Below, piece after piece: positions 45,389 through 56,876 of a stretch of 64,000 nucleotides of DNA; position 1 is the stretch's first letter; the number at the start of each line of letters is the position of its first letter. A model generated the notes under the pieces. That model made no database searches. It saw only the letters and a program-made list of their open reading frames with translations, and had not been told where the DNA came from. Origin of the DNA: Glutamicibacter soli (GTDB lineage Bacteria > Actinomycetota > Actinomycetes > Actinomycetales > Micrococcaceae); the NCBI RefSeq assembly GCF_003309065.1, contig NZ_POAF01000004.1, positions 1 to 64,000 of the forward strand, written 5' to 3'. A program made the position numbers and the translations under genes.

Positions 45389-46786
45389 ATGGCTTTGAAG
45401 CTTAAATTTGCCGCCAAGTCCGACGTCGGACGAATCCGCAAGAAGAATGACGACTCCGCCTATGTGGGTCAGCACCTCGCGGTCCTGGCCGACGGCATGG
45501 GCGGCCATGTAGGAGGCGACGTCGCCTCGGCCTCCACCGTGCTGGATCTGGTGCATCTGGACCGTCCAGTGACGGCCGATCCGCAAAATGCGCTGCCGGA
45601 TGAAATCCAGGCCGCCAATCTCGTCTTGAACGAACTGGTCGGCGCCAATCCCAAGCTTTCCGGCATGGGAACCACCGTGACCTCGCTGCTCCTGTCCGGC
45701 TCGACGCTGCACATGGCCCATATCGGCGACTCACGCGCCTACCGCCTGAAAAACGACGTTTTCGAGCAGATCAGCACCGACCACACCTTCGTCCAGCGCC
45801 TCGTCGAAGAGGGGCGCATCAGCCGCGCGGAAGCGGAAATCCACCCCCACAAGAACGTGCTCCTGCGCGTGTTGGGCGATTCGGATGCTTCCCCCGAGCT
45901 CGACGTCCAGCAGCTCGAGGCAAGCGTCGGCGAACGCTGGATGCTCTGCTCGGATGGCTTGACCGACGCAGTGCCATTGCCGGTCATCGAGGAAATCATC
46001 CGTTCGACCCCGGACATGGATCAGGCGGTCAACGACCTGGTCGCGATCACGCTGAAGAACGGCGCACCTGACAACGTCACCGTGGTGATGTTCGAAATCG
46101 TGGAAGACCAGGCCCCGGACGGCGATGAACCGGAAGCGCTGGAGCCAGCTCCGGATACCGGCCAGCTGGCAATCGCCGCGGAAGGCGATGTCGAGGCCAG
46201 CGCCTCGCTGCTGCGCCACGAGATCTCCCAGCGCCCGCACCTGCTGGTGGGGGCCGCCCAGCTGGCCACGCAGACCGGCCAGATCCCTGTCGTCACCCAG
46301 CACACCGGGGAACGCCGCGCAGCCGCCCTGCTCACGCACCGCTCCCCCGCGGCCAGCGGCGTGCTGGATCCCATCGAGGAATCGCTGCCGCATCGACGCT
46401 GGCTGATGCCGATCCTGTTGACCTTGACGGCCGTGCTGGTGGTGATCCTGGGGGCCTGGGGCTACATGTGGACACAGACCCAGTACTTCGTCGGCCCGGT
46501 GGACGGGAAGGTCGCCATCTACAAGGGCGTGCCGCAGGAGCTCGGCCCGATTTCCCTCTCGGAAATCGACACCGTCAGCTCGGTTCCGCTCGAGGCGCTG
46601 CCGGAGTACTCGCGCCAGCGTGTTGAGTCCACCATTCCGGCAGACAGCCGGGAGCACGCCCAGTCAATCATCCAGGAGCTTCTGGTCACCGCGAAGCAGA
46701 ACTGCCCGGTCCAGGTTCCGGGCAATGCGGACAACCAATCCACGCAAACGCCGTTGCCAAGCTACTGTCAGGAGATCATGCAATGA
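45389..46786 (+). CDS. pstP: PP2C-type Ser/Thr protein phosphatase
   Basis: Reverses phosphorylation by the PknA/PknB kinases. The catalytic domain (~1-235) has the metal-binding motifs VLADGMGGHVGGDVAS (~30-45), HIGDSRAYRL (~112-121), SDGLTDAVP (~190-198) and GAPDNVTVVMFE (~223-234). A ~100-residue acidic linker follows, then one membrane helix (LMPILLTLTAVLVVILGAWG, ~337-356) and a ~105-residue external domain with two Cys. The topology matches mycobacterial PstP. Its stop overlaps the rodA start by 4 nt. Confidence 0.95.
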   Translation: MALKLKFAAKSDVGRIRKKNDDSAYVGQHLAVLADGMGGHVGGDVASASTVLDLVHLDRPVTADPQNALPDEIQAANLVLNELVGANPKLSGMGTTVTSLLLSGSTLHMAHIGDSRAYRLKNDVFEQISTDHTFVQRLVEEGRISRAEAEIHPHKNVLLRVLGDSDASPELDVQQLEASVGERWMLCSDGLTDAVPLPVIEEIIRSTPDMDQAVNDLVAITLKNGAPDNVTVVMFEIVEDQAPDGDEPEALEPAPDTGQLAIAAEGDVEASASLLRHEISQRPHLLVGAAQLATQTGQIPVVTQHTGERRAAALLTHRSPAASGVLDPIEESLPHRRWLMPILLTLTAVLVVILGAWGYMWTQTQYFVGPVDGKVAIYKGVPQELGPISLSEIDTVSSVPLEALPEYSRQRVESTIPADSREHAQSIIQELLVTAKQNCPVQVPGNADNQSTQTPLPSYCQEIMQ

Positions 46787-48180
46787 CCGAAGTGCAAACC
46801 GCACCGGTGCCTCGGCGCAATCTCGAGCTCCTGCTGCTGTTGCTGGCCCTGTGCGTGGGCGGTGCCGCCTTCTTCCTGGTCGGCAGCGCCACCGAGGACA
46901 ACGACAGCAAGAACTTTTTGATCCAGATGGGGATCATGGGCGCCCTGGCCCTGATCATCCACGTTCTTCTGCGGATTTTCGCCAAGTATGCCGATCCGGT
47001 AATACTTCCGATCACCGTGGCGTTGAACTCCCTGGGCCTGGCGATGATCCACCGCATCGACCTGGCCAAGGGCACGTCCCAGTCCAGCCGACAGCTGATG
47101 TGGACGGCCATCGCCATCCTGGTCGCGGCCCTAGTGCTGTGGGCGGTGAAGGACCACCGCATCCTGCGGCGCTTCACCTATATCGCGCTGCTGGCATCCA
47201 TCGTCCTGCTGCTGCTGCCGCTGATTCCGTTCCTGGGCGCCACGATCAACGGCGCGCGCATCTGGATCCATGTCGGCCCGTTCTCGCTGCAGCCCGGCGA
47301 GTTGGCCAAGATCACCCTGTCGATCTTCTTCGCCGGATATCTTTCGTCGAACCGCGACCTGATCCTGATGGCGGGCCGCAAGGTCGGGCCGCTGCAGCTC
47401 CCGCGCATGCGCGACATGGCTCCGATGGTCATCGCCTGGCTGCTGTCCATCGGCGTGCTGGTGGTGCAGCGCGACCTCGGCTCGGCCATCCTGTTCTTCG
47501 GCCTGTTCATCCTGATGATCTACGTGGCCACGGCCCGCATCTCCTGGGTCATCATCGGCCTGCTGATGGTGGTGGTCGGCGGCGTATTCGCCGCGCTGAC
47601 CATGGGCCACGTCGAACGCCGCGTGAACGTCTGGCTCAATGCCTTCGACCCGGAGATCTACCAGGCCCGGGGCGGCAGCGCGCAGATTGTCGAGGGCCTG
47701 TTCGGCATGGCCGACGGCGGCCTGTTCGGCACCGGGCTCGGCGGGGGTTCCCCGTACCGCGTCCCGCTGGCCAACTCGGACATGATCATCGCCTCCTTCG
47801 GCGAAGAGATCGGCCTGATCGGCGTCACCGCGATCGTCTTGCTGTTCATGCTGCTGGTTTCGCGCGGCCTGCGCGCCGCGCTGGGGGCCCGCGACACCTT
47901 CGGCAAGCTGCTGGCCAGCGGCCTGGCCTTCACCCTGGGCCTGCAGTGCGTGGTCATCATCGGTGGCGTCACCCGGCTCATCCCGCTGACCGGCCTGGCC
48001 ACCCCGTTCATGGCCGCCGGCGGCTCTTCGCTGCTGGCCAACTGGATCATCATCGCCCTGCTCCTGCTCATCTCGCACAATGCCCGCCGCCCCATGAGCG
48101 GCATCGTAGGACCTACCGATGAAATCGCAACTCCCTCCACCAGCAGGCTCAAGGACCGGAAGGCGGTGACCAATCAGTGA
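46783..48180 (+). CDS. rodA: FtsW/RodA/SpoVE family peptidoglycan glycosyltransferase
   Basis: A SEDS-family polymerase that builds glycan strands from lipid II together with the class B PBP encoded next. The 465-residue protein has about 12 membrane helices. Conserved stretches are NGARIWIHVGPFSLQPGELAK (~147-167, quoted in part), VLVVQRDLGSAILFFGLFIL (~226-245), GLFGTGLGGGSPYRVPLANS (~308-327, on the extracellular loop) and GVTRLIPLTGLATPFMAAGG (~389-408). Position before pbpA marks it as RodA rather than FtsW. Overlaps pbpA by 4 nt. Confidence 0.95.
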   Translation: MTEVQTAPVPRRNLELLLLLLALCVGGAAFFLVGSATEDNDSKNFLIQMGIMGALALIIHVLLRIFAKYADPVILPITVALNSLGLAMIHRIDLAKGTSQSSRQLMWTAIAILVAALVLWAVKDHRILRRFTYIALLASIVLLLLPLIPFLGATINGARIWIHVGPFSLQPGELAKITLSIFFAGYLSSNRDLILMAGRKVGPLQLPRMRDMAPMVIAWLLSIGVLVVQRDLGSAILFFGLFILMIYVATARISWVIIGLLMVVVGGVFAALTMGHVERRVNVWLNAFDPEIYQARGGSAQIVEGLFGMADGGLFGTGLGGGSPYRVPLANSDMIIASFGEEIGLIGVTAIVLLFMLLVSRGLRAALGARDTFGKLLASGLAFTLGLQCVVIIGGVTRLIPLTGLATPFMAAGGSSLLANWIIIALLLLISHNARRPMSGIVGPTDEIATPSTSRLKDRKAVTNQ

Positions 48181-49640
48181 ATCAGGCAATCAAGCGCGTA
48201 TGGGTCGCCCTGACCGCAATGTTCCTCATCTGCCTCGGCGCGCTGAGCTACATCCAGTTCTTCAACGCCGAAACCCTCAACGACAACGCCCTGAACAAGC
48301 GGCAGCTGTTCCGCGAGTTCGATCTTCCGCGCGGCGCCATCTTGGTGGACGGCAAGCCGATCGCCGAGTCGGTGGAAACCGACGACGGCCAGTTCAACTA
48401 CCAGCGCAAGTACACCGATCCCGAGCTGTATGCGCACCTGACCGGCTACTACTCGCTGGCCAACGGCACCACCCAGCTGGAGTCCGAGCTGAACGACTGG
48501 CTGACCGGCTCGAGCTCCGACCTGCTCTTCGACCGCCTGGCCGGAATGTTCACCGGCCAGAAGGCCGAGGGCGCTTCGGTGGAGCTGACCATCGACGGCA
48601 AGCTGCAGCAGGCAGCCTATGACGCGATCCCTGACGGCCTGCGCGCCAGCGTGGTGGTCACCGACCCGAAGACCGGCGAAATCCTGAGCATGGTCTCCAA
48701 GCCGACCTTCGACACCAACGACCTGGCGGTCCACTCGACCTCCGAAGCGGCCAAGAACATGAAGAAGATCAGCGAGATCGACGGGTTGAGCCCCTACGTC
48801 AACCCGGCGATTGGCGACCTGGTCTCCCCCGGCTCCTCATTCAAGATCCTGAGCACGGTTGCCGCGCTCGAGTCCGAGCACTACGACATGAACACCGTGA
48901 TCAAGAACCCCGCGTCGGTGAACTACCCGGGATCCAGCAATACGATGAACAACTTCTACGAGGGCATCTGCGGACGCCGTTCCGAGGCCACCTTGGAGTT
49001 CATCTTCGCGCAGAGCTGCAACACCCCGTACATGGAGATCAGCCAGAAGCTCGGCCTGGAGAAGTTCGCGGACGTGACCGAACGCTTCGGCTTCGGCCAG
49101 CAGCTGGACATCCCGCAGTCGGTCACCCCGAGCCAGTTCCCGACCAAGGACATCACTGCGGCGCAGCTGGCCCAGATGGCCATCGGCCAATACAACAACA
49201 AGGTCACCCCGCTGCAGATGAACATGGCCGCCATGGCCATCGCGAACGACGGGGTGATCATGAAGCCGAACATGGTCAAGAAGGTCACCGCTCCGGATCT
49301 GCGGGTCATCGAGGAACCGAAGCCGGAGAAGTTCTCCACGGCGACGACCCCGGAGGTCGCGGCGGACCTGAAGTCCCTGATGAAGGGCCCCGTGCAGTCG
49401 GGCACCGCCATGAACGCTGCGGTTCCGGGTGTCGACCTCCGTGCCAAGACCGGCACGGCCCAGGTGAAGACCCTGGAGGACGGCACGCCGATCGTGAACT
49501 CCTGGATCACCGGCTTCGCGCCGGCGGATGATCCGCAGGTCGCCATCACGGTGACAATCCAGCAAGTAGACTACAACACTGGCCACAACACGGCCGGGGC
49601 AATCATGAAGAAGATGGTAGAGGCGGTGTTCAACAAGTGA
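48177..49640 (+). CDS. pbpA: Class B penicillin-binding protein (transpeptidase)
   Basis: Cross-links peptidoglycan with RodA during elongation. The 487-residue protein has a single N-terminal membrane helix ([20 protein letters not shown], ~7-26), a ~125-residue non-catalytic domain and a transpeptidase domain with all three active-site motifs: SSFK (nucleophile Ser, ~221-224), SCN (~280-282, in [11 protein letters not shown]) and KTGTAQ (~423-428). The GTG start at 48177 overlaps rodA. Beta-lactams should bind here. Confidence 0.96.
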   Translation: MNQAIKRVWVALTAMFLICLGALSYIQFFNAETLNDNALNKRQLFREFDLPRGAILVDGKPIAESVETDDGQFNYQRKYTDPELYAHLTGYYSLANGTTQLESELNDWLTGSSSDLLFDRLAGMFTGQKAEGASVELTIDGKLQQAAYDAIPDGLRASVVVTDPKTGEILSMVSKPTFDTNDLAVHSTSEAAKNMKKISEIDGLSPYVNPAIGDLVSPGSSFKILSTVAALESEHYDMNTVIKNPASVNYPGSSNTMNNFYEGICGRRSEATLEFIFAQSCNTPYMEISQKLGLEKFADVTERFGFGQQLDIPQSVTPSQFPTKDITAAQLAQMAIGQYNNKVTPLQMNMAAMAIANDGVIMKPNMVKKVTAPDLRVIEEPKPEKFSTATTPEVAADLKSLMKGPVQSGTAMNAAVPGVDLRAKTGTAQVKTLEDGTPIVNSWITGFAPADDPQVAITVTIQQVDYNTGHNTAGAIMKKMVEAVFNK

Positions 49641-51453
49641 GGCCAATAACCGGCACCACCTTGGGCGGGCGTTACAAGTTGACCGATCGCATTGCAATCG
49701 GCGGCATGGGCGAAGTATGGAAAGCGCGGGACCAGGTTCTTGGACGCCTCGTGGCGATCAAGATCCTCAAAGAGGAATACACGAACAACGAGTCGTTCCT
49801 GACCCGCTTCCGCGTCGAGGCCCGGCACACCGCGCTGCTGAACCACTCCGGCATCGCCGGCGTCTTCGACTACGGCGAGGAGGAAGGCTCGGCCTACCTG
49901 GTCATGGAGCTCGTTCCAGGCCCGCCGCTGTCCACCATCATCGAGCGCGAGCGCAAGCTCGACGTGGACCGGACGCTGTCGCTGATTGCCCAGACCGCGC
50001 GGGCTCTGGCCGCCGCCCACGAGCACGGGCTGGTGCACCGCGACGTGAAGCCGGGCAACATCCTGGTCATGCCCTCGGGCACCGTGAAGATCACCGACTT
50101 CGGCATCGCCCGCCTTGCCGACCAGGTCCCGCTGACCGCCACCGGACAGGTCATGGGCACCGCCCAGTACCTGGCCCCGGAGCAGGCCACCGGGCAGAAC
50201 GCCACCGGCAGCTCGGACATCTACGCGCTGGGCGTCATCGGCTACGAATGCCTCGCCGGGCGCCGCCCGTTCACCGGCGAATCGCAGATCGCCATCGCCC
50301 TGGCCCAGGTCAACGACGCGCCGCCGCCGCTGCCGGAGACCATCCCGGCCCCGGTGCGCCAGCTGATCATGTCGATGCTGGCCAAGAACCCCGCCGACCG
50401 CCCGGAAAACGCCACGGCGCTGGCCAAGGCTGCCGACGCCCTGCGCGCGGGAGACACCAACACCGCGACGCTGGCAGTGCCCGGCATGCTGGCTGCCGGC
50501 GTCGCCGATGACGCGACCCAGGCGCTGAACCTCGAGGACGACGCGACCCAGGCCTTCTCCGCCGCGGATTCCGCGCCGGCGATGACCAACGCCATGCCCA
50601 CCGTGGTGGCCCCGGCCAACCCGGCGCAGGACGAATTCACCGTCTCCAGCGCCGGCGACGGCGAGGGGTTCGACGACGAGGACGCCGACGTCCAGGAGTA
50701 CCACGAGGACCCGGAGCGCAAGCGCAGCCCGTGGGTGATCCCGCTGGTCGCGATCATCGTGCTCGCCGCGCTCATCGGCCTGGCCGCCTGGCTGATCCCC
50801 GCGTTCACCGGCAACAACGATGGCAAGAGCCCGACGACGGAAACCACGCAGAGCACCGAAGCCACCGAAACCACTGCGGAAACCACCGAATCCAGCGTGG
50901 AAACCACTGCTCCCACGCAGAGTTCCCCCACCGCTTCGCCGAGCGAGACCCAGAAGGAATTCGTCCAGGTCAGCTCCTCGCTCGTGGGCAAGGACATCGA
51001 CACTGTCATCGCCGAGCTGAAGTCGCTGGGCTTGGAGGTCAACGACGTCGCCCAGGAGACCTCGGACGCCGATCCGGGCACCGTGCTCTCCGTGAGCCCT
51101 TCGGGCAGCGTCGAGGCCGGTTCGACCATCAAGGTCGTCTACGCCATGGCCGCGCAAACCGTGCAGGTTCCATCGGTGTCCGGCATGAGCTTCAGCGCCG
51201 CGCAGCAGCTGCTGCAGTCCGCAGGCTTGGCCGCGGTCAAGGGTTCGGAAACCTTCGACGAGTCCGTGGCCGGCACCGTGATCTCCCAGAGCGTCCCCGC
51301 CAAGAGCGAAGTCGCCCCCGGGACCAGCGTGAGCCTGACGGTTTCCAAGGGCCCGGAGCCGGTGTCGTCCCCGACCGCCACCCCGACCGCGACTCCAACG
51401 CAGACCTCCGATTCGACGGACGCTGCGCAGGATGAGGCGCCAGGCGGCGAGTA

Positions 51454-51454
<1 letters not shown>
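49637..51454 (+). CDS. pknA: Ser/Thr protein kinase with two PASTA repeats (pknA position)
   Basis: Membrane kinase that senses muropeptides or lipid II and phosphorylates division and wall proteins. The kinase domain (~8-270) has [14 protein letters not shown] (P-loop), the catalytic Lys in [18 protein letters not shown] and DFGIARLAD, all intact. A membrane helix lies at ~372-392 ([20 protein letters not shown]). Outside are a Thr/Glu-rich stretch (~395-435) and two PASTA repeats (~437-575), then a Pro/Thr tail. Mycobacterial PknA lacks PASTA repeats, so this copy differs. The GTG start overlaps pbpA. Confidence 0.93.
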
Positions 51455-53388
<1,934 letters not shown>

Positions 53389-53396
53389 CCGCCATT

Positions 53397-53436
53397 AAAC
53401 GCATCGCGCCGGACCAAGGTCCGGCGCGATGCGTTT
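53397..53436. terminator. Bidirectional terminator between pknB and pabA
   Basis: Perfect 19-bp inverted repeat beginning AAACGCATCGCGCCGGACC with a 2-nt centre (AA), ending in GCGTTT on both strands, between convergent genes. Confidence 0.9.
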
Positions 53437-53445
53437 GACCGCTGT

Positions 53446-54090
53446 TTATTCGCCGCTGAATAGCGGGCTGAGTGTTGACGCCTTCTCGGCCGCCCCGGCC
53501 AGACCGACGAATTCCAGCCAATTGCCGAGCATCTGGTAGCCCTGCTCGGTCAGCACCGACTCCGGGTGGTACTGCAGGCCCCACAGCGGCGCAGCACGGT
53601 GCGCCAGCCCCATGATGACGCCTCCCTCGGTCTGGGCAATGATTTCAAGTTCGTCGGGGATGCTCTCGCGCACTGCAGCCAGCGAGTGGTAGCGGGTGGC
53701 GGTGAACGGATTCGCCACCTTGGCAAACACCGGATGCTCGTCGTGGGAGACCAGCGAGGTCTTGCCATGCATTAGTTCCTCGGCGTGGGTCACGACCCCG
53801 CCATAGGCCTCGGCTAGCGCCTGGTGGCCCAGGCAGACCCCGAGCATCGGCTTGGACTGCTCGCCGCACCACTTGATCAGCTCGATGCTCACGCCGGCGC
53901 CTGCCGGGTCGCCCGGGCCGGGGGAAACCAGCACCCCGTCATGCTGGGCGGCCAATTCGGCCGCCTGTGCGAAGGAGAGGTCGTCGTTGCGGTAGACGGT
54001 TGTCTGCGCGCCCAGCTCCTGCAAGTACCCCACCAAGGTGTAGACGAAACTGTCATAATTGTCGATCACGAGGATCTTGATGCTGCTCAC
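53446..54090 (-). CDS. pabA: Aminodeoxychorismate/anthranilate synthase amidotransferase
   Basis: Glutamine amidotransferase supplying ammonia to chorismate for p-aminobenzoate (folate) and possibly anthranilate (tryptophan). Class I triad: Cys in GVCLGHQALAEAYGG (~82-96), His and Glu in LQYHPESVLTEQG (~174-186). The start ILVIDNYDSFVYTLVGYLQE is diagnostic. The 214 residues are normal. In actinobacteria this gene (named trpG or pabA) sits beside pknB away from the synthase component I, as here. The GTG start at 54090 overlaps the upstream small gene by GTGA. Confidence 0.93.
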   Translation of the reverse strand: MSSIKILVIDNYDSFVYTLVGYLQELGAQTTVYRNDDLSFAQAAELAAQHDGVLVSPGPGDPAGAGVSIELIKWCGEQSKPMLGVCLGHQALAEAYGGVVTHAEELMHGKTSLVSHDEHPVFAKVANPFTATRYHSLAAVRESIPDELEIIAQTEGGVIMGLAHRAAPLWGLQYHPESVLTEQGYQMLGNWLEFVGLAGAAEKASTLSPLFSGE

Positions 54091-54257
54091 TGGGTGCTTT
54101 GGCCAATCGTCGAGTCGGTGAACGGGCTGATGTACTCATTCAGCCACGGGAAGACATACATCATCAGTAATAGCACGACGGCGGCAATGAGGATCAATGA
54201 TTCGATAATACGAAGCCACATAGGACCGGGCAGGTTGCGGAAAATCCAGGCGTACAT
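54087..54257 (-). CDS. Small conserved-looking membrane protein between sortase and pabA
   Basis: A 56-residue frame with MYAWIFRNLPGPMWLR, one hydrophobic helix (IIESLILIAAVVLLLMMYVF, ~17-36) and a polar tail ending STQ. The ATG at 54257 follows AGGGGAGAA on the minus strand, a good ribosome-binding site. The stop overlaps the pabA GTG by GTGA, and the sortase stop lies 9 bp upstream, so sortase, this gene and pabA form one transcript. I recall similar short proteins at this place in Micrococcales, but no function is known. Confidence 0.8.
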   Translation of the reverse strand: MYAWIFRNLPGPMWLRIIESLILIAAVVLLLMMYVFPWLNEYISPFTDSTIGQSTQ

Positions 54258-54266
54258 TGTTCTCCC

Positions 54267-55043
54267 CTAGCTGGTTGCCTTGGCAACAAGATCGCGAATT
54301 GCCAATGGCGGCCCGGCATCAAGCGGCCGCCAATCGGTCAGCTCCGAGTATGCGATCATGCGCTGGCGCGTCGTGTACTTCGGGTGGCAGGTGGTCATGG
54401 TGAGAATGGAGTCCGTTGGTTCGGCACCCCACTCGTGCGGCACGGGAAGCAGGACCTCCCCAACGGAGGGATTCACGATCTCCGTCTTGGACCAGGTGTA
54501 GGTGTAATAGCCGTCCTTGGTCTGGAGGTAGATCTTGTCGCCCTCGTGGAGCTTGTCGATGTCCCAGAACACCTGGCCATGCGTCTGGCGGTGCGCCGCC
54601 ACCGCGAAGTTTCCCTTTTCTCCGGGCTGCTGGGTGTTCGGGTAGTGCCCGATGCCCAGGTTGTTGATGACGTCGTCCCCCACCCCGTTGGTGACCGGAT
54701 GGTAGGTTCCGTTCGATCCCCACGTCGGGAAATACATGATGCCGAAGGTCTCCCCCGACCCGAATTCGGACACCGGCGCCGGGCCGTAGTCCTTGCCGTC
54801 GTCCTTGACCTCCGGAATGACCACTTCGCCGAGGTTTTGAACCAGATTGTTCGTGACTTCCTGCTGGGCCTGGGCCGAATCGATGTTTGTCCACCACAGT
54901 TCCCACGCCACGTAGAGCATGAGCACGATGCCGAGGGTAATCAGCAGCTCACCGAAGAACCCGGCGATCCGGCTACCCACTGACTGCCGAGGGCGGGTCG
55001 CTCGGCGGCCTGTCGCGGTTGCGGCACGGTTCACGTCGATCAT
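54267..55043 (-). CDS. Class E sortase
   Basis: Membrane-anchored transpeptidase that attaches LAxTG-type surface proteins to the cell wall. A basic N-terminus precedes one membrane helix (IAGFFGELLITLGIVLMLYV, ~26-45). The catalytic His is in AVAAHRQTHGQVF (~148-160), the Cys in LTMTTCHPKY (~213-222) and the Arg in TTRQRMIAY just after. The region GIMYFPTWGSNGTYHPV is typical of class E. It starts at ATG 55043 or, with better spacing from AAGGAG, at the GTG three codons later. Length 258. Confidence 0.93.
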   Translation of the reverse strand: MIDVNRAATATGRRATRPRQSVGSRIAGFFGELLITLGIVLMLYVAWELWWTNIDSAQAQQEVTNNLVQNLGEVVIPEVKDDGKDYGPAPVSEFGSGETFGIMYFPTWGSNGTYHPVTNGVGDDVINNLGIGHYPNTQQPGEKGNFAVAAHRQTHGQVFWDIDKLHEGDKIYLQTKDGYYTYTWSKTEIVNPSVGEVLLPVPHEWGAEPTDSILTMTTCHPKYTTRQRMIAYSELTDWRPLDAGPPLAIRDLVAKATS

Positions 55044-55255
55044 GCTCCTTGTTTAAGGGCGGGCATCGGTAAAGGCGCAAGCTCCTTGGCGAGGAGTCGT
55101 TCCGACTCTCTGGGCAGGACGCATTACCGTTAGTATGGAAGCTACGCAGGAAAACTGGAACGATGCGAACGTTCTCCTGCACCTAGCGTACCGGGAGGAT
55201 CCAATCGTCTCCCACATGTACTACATTATGCGGAAGAAGCTAAGGGAGCATTCGA

Positions 55256-55510
55256 GTGCCGGAGTCAAAGCCACGACGCAAGAACAAGCCACAGTCCCAG
55301 GAGAACCAGGGATCCCATGCCGTGGATAAGCCGATGCCCGCTTGGTACAAGCCGGTGATGTTCGGCCTGATGCTTCTGGGCCTGGTGTGGATCATGGTCT
55401 ACTACATTTCCCAGACCCTGTTCCCGATCCCGAACATCGGCGGCTGGAACATCGTCATCGGCTTCGGCATTGCCATGGTTGGATTCTTCATGACCACAGG
55501 CTGGAAATAG
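55256..55510 (+). CDS. crgA: Cell division protein CrgA
   Basis: Small divisome membrane protein that interacts with FtsZ, FtsQ, FtsI and related proteins in actinobacteria. The 84-residue protein has a basic N-terminus with KPRRKN, a conserved PAWYKPVMFGLMLLGLVWIM first helix (~28-47), YYISQTLFPIPNIGGWN between helices and a second helix IVIGFGIAMVGFFMTTGWK. The GTG start at 55256 follows GGGAG with 7-8 nt spacing. It converges on the SMR gene. The 212 bp upstream, shared with sortase, contain a GCAGGA/TCCTGC stem at about 55146-55181. Confidence 0.95.
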   Translation: MPESKPRRKNKPQSQENQGSHAVDKPMPAWYKPVMFGLMLLGLVWIMVYYISQTLFPIPNIGGWNIVIGFGIAMVGFFMTTGWK

Positions 55511-55517
55511 ACCCACA

Positions 55518-55835
55518 TTAGTGGCTGACGGCTTTCAGGCCGATCACGCATCCAACCAGGCCGAGAATGAAAACCATCTTCAAAATGGTCACCGGCTCCT
55601 GCCCCGTGGCCATCGAGTAGATGACGGTCAGCGATGCACCGATCCCCACCCAGACCGCGTAGGAGGTTCCGGTGGGGATTTCTTTCATTGCGAAGGCTAG
55701 TCCGCCCATGGAAAGCAGCAGTGCCACGAAGAATACGACGGTGGGGACCAGCCGCGACAATCCGTCGCTGAGCCCCAGCGCAGTCGCCCAGACGGCTTCA
55801 AAAATCCCGGAAACAATCAAGACAAGCCAGTACAT
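55518..55835 (-). CDS. SMR-family exporter (SugE/Gdx type)
   Basis: A 105-residue, four-helix small multidrug resistance protein. The essential Glu is in SGIFEAVWATALGLSDG (~9-25), and GLAFAMKEIPTGTSYAVWVGIG (~52-73, quoted in part) is typical of the SugE/Gdx branch, many of which export guanidinium ions while others export quaternary ammonium compounds. ATG 55835 chosen since the first helix MYWLVLIVSG starts there. No guanidine riboswitch could be convincingly folded upstream. Confidence 0.9.
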   Translation of the reverse strand: MYWLVLIVSGIFEAVWATALGLSDGLSRLVPTVVFFVALLLSMGGLAFAMKEIPTGTSYAVWVGIGASLTVIYSMATGQEPVTILKMVFILGLVGCVIGLKAVSH

Positions 55836-55920
55836 CGCCAGATTCCTTCTCTGGCCGTCTTGTCGTGATCCCGGGTACGGCTCCATCGTCCGGATGCGGA
55901 CCGAAGTGCCCGCTTGGCAT

Positions 55921-56805
55921 TCAGGTTAGCAAATCCAGGCCGCTCTCGCTGGCCACCTGAAGCAGTGTGGATTCCAAGCGTCCGAGAATCTCCGAATCCA
56001 CGGACCAGCGCTGAAAATACAACGGGACGTCGATGAACCACCGATCATCGAGCTCTTCGAGCCCGTGAACTTGAGCGAGTTGTTGTTCGGGGACCATCCC
56101 CCATCCCATGCCCGCCTGGATCGCGCGCAAGAACTGCCATGAATCCGGAACCATGTGCACTGCCCCGTGCCGCTGGCCCGGATCCAGCCCCAGCTGCTCC
56201 AGCAAATGGTGCTGCAACCGATCTTCGCGGTCGAAAATCATCATGGGGGCGGTTAGGAATCCATCGGAGGATCCACGGGCGAAGTGCTCCCGGGCCATCC
56301 CGGGGGTGCACGCTGCTCGATAGCGCAACGCGCCGAGCTTGCGGACAGTGCATCCTTGGGCGGCAACCGAGCTATTGGTGACCACCGCGCTGACCCGCCC
56401 GCTGCGCAAGGTGTCGAGGGATCGACTCTCATCCATGCGCAGGATCTCGACCGAAACATCGGTCCAGCGGGCCAGCTCGTCGAAAACCGGCGTAAACCAG
56501 GTCGATAGCGAGTCGGCATTCACTCCCACGGCGATCTGCTGGTGGCCTGTCAGGGAGATCTCGTAGGAGAATTCTGCGCTCAACGCCGCAATTTGCCGCG
56601 CATACCGCAACACCTTGATTCCCTGCTCCGTCGGAACCACAGGACGGCTGCGCACGACCAGCACGGCCCCCAGCCTGTTCTCCAGTGCCTTAATCCGCTG
56701 ACTCACGGCAGAGGCAGTAATCCCCAGATCAATGGATGCATCATCGAAGCTTCCAGCATCCACGACGGCCAACAGCGTCTGCAGGTGTTCCACATCGAAT
56801 TTCAC
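55921..56805 (-). CDS. lysG: LysR-family regulator, ArgP/LysG type
   Basis: Activates the divergent basic amino acid exporter when lysine or arginine is in excess. The 294-residue protein has an N-terminal HTH (HLQTLLAVVDAGSFDDASIDLGITASAVSQRIKALE, ~7-42, read in part) with the ArgP-type AVSQRIKALENRLG. An effector domain follows, with IAVGVNADSLSTWFTPVF (~91-108). The 71-bp intergenic region with lysE is AT-rich. Pairing with LysE and the ADSLSTWF signature support the ArgP/LysG assignment over other LysR types. Confidence 0.9.
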   Translation of the reverse strand: MKFDVEHLQTLLAVVDAGSFDDASIDLGITASAVSQRIKALENRLGAVLVVRSRPVVPTEQGIKVLRYARQIAALSAEFSYEISLTGHQQIAVGVNADSLSTWFTPVFDELARWTDVSVEILRMDESRSLDTLRSGRVSAVVTNSSVAAQGCTVRKLGALRYRAACTPGMAREHFARGSSDGFLTAPMMIFDREDRLQHHLLEQLGLDPGQRHGAVHMVPDSWQFLRAIQAGMGWGMVPEQQLAQVHGLEELDDRWFIDVPLYFQRWSVDSEILGRLESTLLQVASESGLDLLT

Positions 56806-56876
56806 ATTAGATACCCTAATGCAGAATCAGAAACTTAAGTTCGACATCATCTTGTTGATTTTCGTACTGTCATTCC

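Noticed and set aside
55135-55329. 64-residue open frame overlapping the crgA start
   Set aside because: It overlaps crgA in another frame, has no ribosome-binding site and no recognisable composition; most of it covers the crgA leader.
55836-55920. Possible guanidine riboswitch upstream of the SMR exporter
   Set aside because: A GACAAGACGGCCAGAGA stretch on the minus strand faintly resembles the 3' end of the guanidine-I aptamer, but the CTAGGG-type 5' blocks are missing and the available space is short because the LysR gene ends at 55921.
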